Source: Chitinophagaceae bacterium (GTDB lineage: Bacteria; Bacteroidota; Bacteroidia; Chitinophagales; Chitinophagaceae). From it: a stretch of DNA of 33,769 nucleotides. The notes under the pieces were generated by a model, which worked only from the letters and a program-made list of their open reading frames with translations, did no database searches and was not told the origin of the DNA. Of this stretch, positions 28,532-33,769 are shown piece by piece. Location of the stretch: assembly GCA_014379515.1 (NCBI GenBank), contig JACMLR010000310.1, positions 1 through 33,769 on the forward strand, written 5' to 3'. The stretch's first letter is position 1. The number at the start of each line of letters is the position of its first letter. A program made the position numbers and the translations under genes.

Positions 28532-29326
28532 TCACTTACTTTTAGCAAGTACCTCATCGCGGGAGACGGACGGAAAAGCACTGCCCGTATTTTTTACACG
28601 ATTGTTGTAATCCTTGAACAAGCTATACCAGCGCAATTTCAGAACGCCGAGAATGCCTTCTTTCACAATTCCCTTATGCATTTTCGAAACACCGTATTTG
28701 CGATCTTCAAAAATGATTGGAACTTCTTTGATTTTGAAACCGAGTTTCCAGGCAGCAAATTTCATTTCAATTTGAAACGCATATCCCAAAAATGTTATCT
28801 CATCGAGATTAATTGATTCGAGCACCTCCCGTTTGTAACAAACAAAACCTGCAGTAGTATCTTTTATAGGGATCCAGGTAATGATGCGTGTATAAAGCGA
28901 CCCTCCCTGGGAAAGTATGCGTCGGTCTCTTGGCCAGTTGATTGTACCTCCACCTTTCACGTAGCGGGAACCAATAGCCATATCCGCACCATCAACCTGA
29001 CAAGCTTCATAAAGACGACGCAAATCAAATGGGTTGTGCGAGAAGTCTGCATCCATCTCAAAAATAAAGTGGTACCCTTTTGCAAGTGACCATTTGAAAC
29101 CATGGATGTACGCAGTACCCAGTCCAAGTTTTCCTTTTCGTTCTTCCAAAAATAATTGTTCGGGAAATTTTTGTTGAAGGTCTTTTACGATGCCTGCAGT
29201 ATCATCTGGAGAGCCATCGTCTATTACGAGTATATGAAACTGCTGCTCCAAGGAAAAAATTGTCTCGATGATTTTGGCAATATTTTCCCTTTCGTTGTAA
29301 GTAGGTATGATCACGATCTTTTCCAA
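28532..29326 (-). CDS. Polyprenol monophosphomannose synthase-like GT2 glycosyltransferase
   Basis: 264 aa; IIPTYNERENIAKII, LVIDDGSPDDTAGIV, FEMDADFSHNP, AIGSRYVKGGGTINWPRDRRILSQGGSLYTR, DTTAGFVCYKREVL. Confidence 0.95.
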   Translation of the reverse strand: MEKIVIIPTYNERENIAKIIETIFSLEQQFHILVIDDGSPDDTAGIVKDLQQKFPEQLFLEERKGKLGLGTAYIHGFKWSLAKGYHFIFEMDADFSHNPFDLRRLYEACQVDGADMAIGSRYVKGGGTINWPRDRRILSQGGSLYTRIITWIPIKDTTAGFVCYKREVLESINLDEITFLGYAFQIEMKFAAWKLGFKIKEVPIIFEDRKYGVSKMHKGIVKEGILGVLKLRWYSLFKDYNNRVKNTGSAFPSVSRDEVLAKSK

Positions 29327-29404
29327 AAGCCAGGCCTAATGTTAGATACCGAAAATAAGGTTTTTAAAAGTCTTCAATGTGCACATAATATGAACCTATG
29401 AAAT

Positions 29405-30172
29405 TTATTCCTTCTTTAACAACGTGCGATTTAAAATTTCAGTGAGCTTCTGTTTTGTATGCAGCGGAAAATCGCCCTTCATCATCCAATCGTAATATTG
29501 CGGTTCCGCTTTTAGTACATCTGCGACTGATCTTCCCTTATGTTTTCCGAAGTTGAATACTTCGACACCTTTCTCCATACCAAACCTGCGGGCAAAGTCA
29601 ACAAGATCTTCTTCACCTGTAACTTTTAAAACTGTTTCAACGCTAGTCCCTAGTTGGGGATATTTCAGTAGTTGTGCCTGTAAAATTTCCCATGTGGCGG
29701 ATGCATCAACTTCAGCACTATGCGCACCATCTAAATTTTTATTGCAATAAAAACGATAGGCGGCTGACAAGGTGCGTTGTTCCATCATATGAAAGATCTT
29801 CTGCACATCAACCAGCTTTCGTCCATTTAAATCGAATGGCAAACCCGCCCGGATAAATTCTTCCGCAAGCATCGGTATATCGAAGCGGTTGGAGTTATAC
29901 CCTCCTAAATCACAATTCTCAATAAACTGCTTTACTTCATTGGAAACCTGTTTAAAAGTTGGGGCATCTTTCACCATTTCGTCCGTGATTCCGTGGATGT
30001 CACTTGACGTTTTGGGAATGGGCATTTCCGGATTGATCAGCTTTCTTTTGACAACCTGAGTTCCGTCTGGCGAGATTTTGACGATTGCAAGTTCCAGAAT
30101 GCGATCGATACCAAGGTTAATACCAGTCGTTTCAAGATCAATAAAAGCAAGGGATCTGTTTAATTGGAGCAT
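29405..30172 (-). CDS. DnaQ-like 3'-5' exonuclease with ExoX-like C-terminal domain
   Basis: Likely start is ATG at 30172 (MLQLNRSLAFIDLETTGINLGIDRILELAIVKI). ExoI motif DLETTG, GGYNSNRFDIPML, HSAEVDASATWEI, C-terminal FNFGKHKGRSVADVLKAEPQYYDWMMKGDFP. Confidence 0.93.
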   Translation of the reverse strand: MLQLNRSLAFIDLETTGINLGIDRILELAIVKISPDGTQVVKRKLINPEMPIPKTSSDIHGITDEMVKDAPTFKQVSNEVKQFIENCDLGGYNSNRFDIPMLAEEFIRAGLPFDLNGRKLVDVQKIFHMMEQRTLSAAYRFYCNKNLDGAHSAEVDASATWEILQAQLLKYPQLGTSVETVLKVTGEEDLVDFARRFGMEKGVEVFNFGKHKGRSVADVLKAEPQYYDWMMKGDFPLHTKQKLTEILNRTLLKKE

Positions 30173-30475
30173 GTCAGGAAGATAAGATAACGAACAATGA
30201 TTAAGGTGTCGGGCGCAAATGTAAGGATTCCTTTTAGCTATCACTTGAAAGCGAAGCACCTAAAGCACCATCATTTAGCAAAAAAAAGCATTTCTTGCCA
30301 GTGGGCGACTTGCATAAGCGGGATTTTATGCTTTACTTTGATTTGGTATTTATCCAATCCCTCCGAAAATTCTCCCCCTTTAACACAAGATTGATCCGCC
30401 TCCTTTGAATTACCTGGTGATCGCAAGACCTTTTTTGATCCATCAGGCTTATTTCAAATTCATAAATACCACAAA

Positions 30476-30613
30476 ATGAAAAGAACATTTGTATTAGTTG
30501 CTGTTTTAATGATTGTAGTTACGACTATCACCTCATGCGCTTCTTCAAAAGGAATGTCAAAAGGCGGTTGCAAAGGAACTCAGGGCTTTGTTGGATACGG
30601 CGCTAAACGCTAA
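30476..30613 (+). CDS. Small (45-aa) lipoprotein, not in the supplied ORF track
   Basis: ATG at 30476 to TAA at 30611-30613 encodes MKRTFVLVAVLMIVVTTITSCASSKGMSKGGCKGTQGFVGYGAKR, with a clear lipoprotein signal (ITSC) and a short Gly/Cys-rich mature peptide. A strong terminator follows 24 bp later. Confidence 0.82.
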   Translation: MKRTFVLVAVLMIVVTTITSCASSKGMSKGGCKGTQGFVGYGAKR

Positions 30614-30637
30614 CCCTTTTCCCATAAGTCATTGTCG

Positions 30638-30662
30638 AGGTTGCCATGGCAACCTTTTTTTA
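30638..30662 (+). terminator. Rho-independent terminator after the 45-aa lipoprotein gene
   Basis: Perfect palindrome AGGTTGCCATGGCAACCT followed by a T-run (TTTTTTTATT). Confidence 0.85.
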
Positions 30663-30728
30663 TTGGCATAATAGCTGGTATAGAACTAATAATAATCAGC
30701 ATTGTTATCCTTTTAAAGCGGACCTATC

Positions 30729-31073
30729 ATGAATTGGATTAGTCTTACAACAGCAGAACAACTTGAAGAAATCAAGGAGAAATCAAAATCAACCCCTCAA
30801 TTGATTTTCAAACATAGCATTCGGTGCGGTACCAGTGCGATGGTAAAAAACAGGCTTGATACGGGCACTGCTCCTTCGACGATCGACTTCTACTATCTTG
30901 ATCTGATTAATTACCGTGCTATATCCAACCAGGTGGCCGATGAATTCATGGTATCTCACGAATCACCACAAATCCTGTTGATCAGCAACGGTGAATGTGT
31001 GTATGATGAAAGTCATATCGGCATTAAAATGCGCGACATTGAACAAAAAGCGTCGGAACTAATTCGACAATAG
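30729..31073 (+). CDS. YtxJ-like bacillithiol-system (monothiol bacilliredoxin-like) protein
   Basis: 114 aa; LIFKHSIRCGTSAMVKNRLD, FYYLDLINYRAISNQVADEFMVSHESPQILLISNGECVYDESHIGI, i.e. a thioredoxin-like fold with a single-Cys RCGTS site as in the YtxJ family. Confidence 0.9.
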   Translation: MNWISLTTAEQLEEIKEKSKSTPQLIFKHSIRCGTSAMVKNRLDTGTAPSTIDFYYLDLINYRAISNQVADEFMVSHESPQILLISNGECVYDESHIGIKMRDIEQKASELIRQ

Positions 31074-31089
31074 ATGAGGAAAATCAATT

Positions 31090-31947
31090 CTATTTTTTAG
31101 GATAATAGAACAGGTTGACAGAAGATGCGAATCCTTTCTCGCTCAGCGTAAAAAATCCACCTTTCAACGCAAACGCGATTGCCTCTCCCAATGGCTCTTG
31201 TTTATAACCTAACGTGGTTGATTTTGATTTGAGGGCATCGGCTACAGTTTGTCCGGCAGTTCGTCTATAGTATTGAATGGCCATGTAAGTTTTTATCAGC
31301 AGCTCGCTTCCATTTGCAGAGATAGCCGCACTTACAACACCGGCATACGGCAACGTTCCAACCAATTCAGCAACTGCAATTGTGGTAGTACTGAATGGAT
31401 CTTTCAATACGTATATCCGCGATGGCATGTCACGCTTAGTAATGATGTAAATGTTTTTGCTGATGGGATCAACTATAAAACCTTCGGCGTCGTGTGGGCC
31501 ATCAGGATAGCTAAAAGAAATTTTTTCGATAGTACGAACAGTATCAGTGGTAGCTGTTGGCTCATCAAATCGGTAAAAGGCATAGTCGGTAAAAACCCTG
31601 CCGTTATCGCCAATCTCACCAATATAAATTTTGCCATTGCTAAGCGCGATGTCTTCCCAATCGCGATTCGTAGCTCCGGCAATATGGACGGTGTTTTTAA
31701 CGGTACCATCGTGACTGAGCAAATGCAACTGAGGAGGATTGCCACTGTCCTCTTCGACCCAGATATGGCCTGGATTCTTTTTACTGTCGGCAATGCCCGA
31801 CCCTTCATTGATGATTGGGGTAACCAGTTTGGAAACAGGCACGGTGTCGTAAATAAGCACAATAGGTTCGGCTACTGCCTTCCCGGTACAGGCTGGGAGA
31901 AGAAACGGCAACGCGAAAGCTGCAGCGCACACGAGTATTTTTCTCAA
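31090..31947 (-). CDS. Predicted beta-propeller-like lipoprotein, function unknown
   Basis: 285 aa; lipobox-like FLLPAC; repeated strand-rich segments (GSGIADSKKNPGHIWVEEDSGNPPQLHLLSHDG, NRDWEDIALSNGKIYIGEIGDN, PHDAEGFIVDPISKNIYIITKRD). Confidence 0.85.
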   Translation of the reverse strand: MRKILVCAAAFALPFLLPACTGKAVAEPIVLIYDTVPVSKLVTPIINEGSGIADSKKNPGHIWVEEDSGNPPQLHLLSHDGTVKNTVHIAGATNRDWEDIALSNGKIYIGEIGDNGRVFTDYAFYRFDEPTATTDTVRTIEKISFSYPDGPHDAEGFIVDPISKNIYIITKRDMPSRIYVLKDPFSTTTIAVAELVGTLPYAGVVSAAISANGSELLIKTYMAIQYYRRTAGQTVADALKSKSTTLGYKQEPLGEAIAFALKGGFFTLSEKGFASSVNLFYYPKK

Positions 31948-31991
31948 GTAGATGAGGTTTTATTAATGCAGCGAAGGTAATCGATCCTTAG

Positions 31992-33296
31992 TTATTCGAT
32001 TTTTATGAGTTGCATGCGGGGAACAAACAAATGCATCACCAGCCATGCAAATAAATAAGCAAGCCCGCAAATAACGAACATGATGAGATAGCCCTGTTGA
32101 ATATCACCGAGTGCTTTATAGTGATCAAACAGGTACCCGGCAGATTTGGAAACAACGATCCCGCCTAGTCCACCAGCCATACCACCGATACCGGTGACTG
32201 ATCCAACTGCAGCTTTTGGAAACATATCGGATACTGTTGTAAAGATGTTTGCACTCCATGCCTGGTGAGCTGCGGCGGCAAATCCAATGACACCGATGGC
32301 AAACCACATGCTCGTATTGCCGAACAACTGTGCAGTAACTACCGGTAAGGCGCAAACGGCATATATGAGCATGGACGTTTTTCTTGCCTTAAACACCGGC
32401 ATTCCATTCTTGATTAGTTTCATCGGAAGCCAGCCACCTAAAATACTACCGACAGCGGCAATCGTGTACACGAGGGCAATTGGAATGGATAGATCATCTT
32501 TCGTAAGGCCGTAGCCTGCTTTTAAAAATTTTGGCAACCAAAAAAGATAGAACCACCAGATTCCATCGGTCAAAAATTTGCCGAGTGCGAACGCCCATGT
32601 TTGTTTGTAGCCAAGTAAACGGCCCCAGCCGATTGGTTTCCCTGGTGCGGCCGCTTCAGCAGCCTGTTCGTCAACATCACTGTGGATATAATCATATTCC
32701 GCTTTTGATAACCTCTTTTGCTTGCGTGGGATTTCATATAACCAAAACCAGAAGATCAGCCATATCAATCCAATCGCCCCGGTAATAAAAAATGCAGAAC
32801 GCCATCCCCATGCCTGCGCGATATATGGCACAGTTAATGGCGCGATAATGGCTCCAATATTTGCCCCGGAATTGAAGATGCCCGTTGCAAGCGCACGTTC
32901 TCTTTTTGGAAACCATTCGGCAACAGTTTTTATTGCTGCAGGAAAGTTTCCGGATTCAGTTACACCGAGCGCTGCGCGTGCAACGAAGAATCCAGTTGTG
33001 GTTCGGATCAGCGCGTGACCCATTGCCGCCACACTCCAGAGAATCAACGATAACGCATAGCCGATCTTCGTTCCAAGTTTATCGATGATACGGCCCATAC
33101 CAAACATTGCTATGGCATACGACAACTGGAAAGCAACAGTGATATTTGCATAATCCGTTTCAGTCCATTTAAATTCGGGTGTCAGGTAATCCTCAACAAC
33201 AAGGGAAATGACTTGCCTGTCGAGATAGTTGATGGTTGTCGCGAAAAAAACCAATCCACAAATCGTCCACCTGTATTTTCCTACGGCTGTTTGCAT
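31992..33296 (-). CDS. MFS transporter, hexuronate/anion:cation symporter-like (ExuT/glucarate type)
   Basis: 434 aa, ~12 TM segments; RWTICGLVFFATTINYLDRQVISLV, GVTESGNFPAAIKTVAEWFPKRERALATGIFNSGANIGAIIAP. Confidence 0.93.
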   Translation of the reverse strand: MQTAVGKYRWTICGLVFFATTINYLDRQVISLVVEDYLTPEFKWTETDYANITVAFQLSYAIAMFGMGRIIDKLGTKIGYALSLILWSVAAMGHALIRTTTGFFVARAALGVTESGNFPAAIKTVAEWFPKRERALATGIFNSGANIGAIIAPLTVPYIAQAWGWRSAFFITGAIGLIWLIFWFWLYEIPRKQKRLSKAEYDYIHSDVDEQAAEAAAPGKPIGWGRLLGYKQTWAFALGKFLTDGIWWFYLFWLPKFLKAGYGLTKDDLSIPIALVYTIAAVGSILGGWLPMKLIKNGMPVFKARKTSMLIYAVCALPVVTAQLFGNTSMWFAIGVIGFAAAAHQAWSANIFTTVSDMFPKAAVGSVTGIGGMAGGLGGIVVSKSAGYLFDHYKALGDIQQGYLIMFVICGLAYLFAWLVMHLFVPRMQLIKIE

Positions 33297-33337
33297 GTTG
33301 AAGTTTTAGTTCCCTTGCGGGATATGTGAATCCGTCG

Positions 33338-33769
33338 TTAGCGAATGGTCTTGATGAGGTCTAATAAACTGGCAGTATTATTACGCAAAAGGTCATACTT
33401 GCCATCGAGCACTATATCGGTCGTTATCAGGTTCGATCCAATGCCAACACCTATGGCACCTGCACGAAACCAATTGGAAATGTTTTCTTTTGTGGGCTCC
33501 ACTCCCCCTGTCACTAAAAAGTCGATTCCACTGAATAAAGGAAGTACTGCCTTTAAAAAATGCGGGCCGAGAACGTTTCCGGGGAATAATTTTATGAGAT
33601 CACACCCGGCGCGAAGCGCAACATGAATTTCGGTTGGTGTCATGCATCCAGGAATCCACAGTCTTTCGCGTTTCGTGGCAACAGAAGCAACCGCGCCTTC
33701 AAATACCGGACTAATAAGAATATCTGCCCCGGAGTCAACAAATTTCATAGCTTCTGTGCCTGTAGTAAT
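33338..33769 (-). CDS. 2-dehydro-3-deoxy-phosphogluconate (KDPG)/4-hydroxy-2-oxoglutarate aldolase, N-terminus beyond window edge
   Basis: The reverse frame stays open to the window end (ITTGTEAMKFVDSGADILISPVFEGAV...WIPGCMTPTEIHVALRAGCDLIKLFPGNVLGPHFLKAVLPLFSGIDFLVTGGVEPTKENISNWFRAGAIGVGIGS). The ATG at 33748 in the track is internal. Confidence 0.94.
   Translation of the reverse strand: MTTGTEAMKFVDSGADILISPVFEGAVASVATKRERLWIPGCMTPTEIHVALRAGCDLIKLFPGNVLGPHFLKAVLPLFSGIDFLVTGGVEPTKENISNWFRAGAIGVGIGSNLITTDIVLDGKYDLLRNNTASLLDLIKTIR

Noticed and set aside
30197-30394. 65-aa plus-strand ORF upstream of the 45-aa lipoprotein gene
   Set aside because: Overlaps the exonuclease N-terminal extension region, has odd composition (HLKHHHLAKKS) and no signal or domain; more likely untranslated.
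31249-31980. 243-aa plus-strand ORF opposite the beta-propeller lipoprotein gene
   Set aside because: Long but antisense. The minus frame has a lipoprotein signal and repeat structure, whereas this frame has no signal or recognised domain.
1-33769. Defence system, CRISPR array, prophage, transposon or tRNA genes
   Set aside because: Looked for direct-repeat/spacer arrays, transposase or integrase motifs, toxin-antitoxin pairs and tRNA-like cloverleafs; none convincing was seen by eye. tRNAscan-SE and a defence-system HMM search would be decisive.

Overview
The window looks like a gene-dense, mostly core-type chromosomal segment of a Bacteroidetes bacterium, probably Chitinophagia/Chitinophagaceae-like. 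The lineage is inferred from gene content: a type B CHU/gliding C-terminal domain, an HYC_CC_PP protein, a Porin_10-type porin, an HU-CCDC81-like protein and a YtxJ-like bacilliredoxin. I can support about 28 protein-coding genes. Two are cut by the window edges (an HMA-domain protein at the left, a KDPG aldolase at the right), and one 45-aa lipoprotein gene is missing from the ORF track. I saw no rRNA, tRNA, CRISPR array, transposase, phage gene or recognised defence system. The points most worth a second look are: (1) a minus-strand cluster at 18.0-12.5 kb encoding a large exported TPR protein, a plug-less outer-membrane beta-barrel and an inner-membrane HU-CCDC81-like protein without a SPOR tail, which could be an envelope module; (2) a lipoprotein glutaminyl cyclase in a window where essentially every clear signal-peptidase-I substrate has Gln at the predicted mature N-terminus (the Bacteroidetes 'Q-rule'); (3) an intergenic palindrome built from 7-bp repeats at ~24.53-24.60 kb; (4) an unannotated 45-aa lipoprotein gene with its own terminator. 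No complete novel system is demonstrated. The cluster in (1) is the best candidate and is only an inference from gene neighbourhood.
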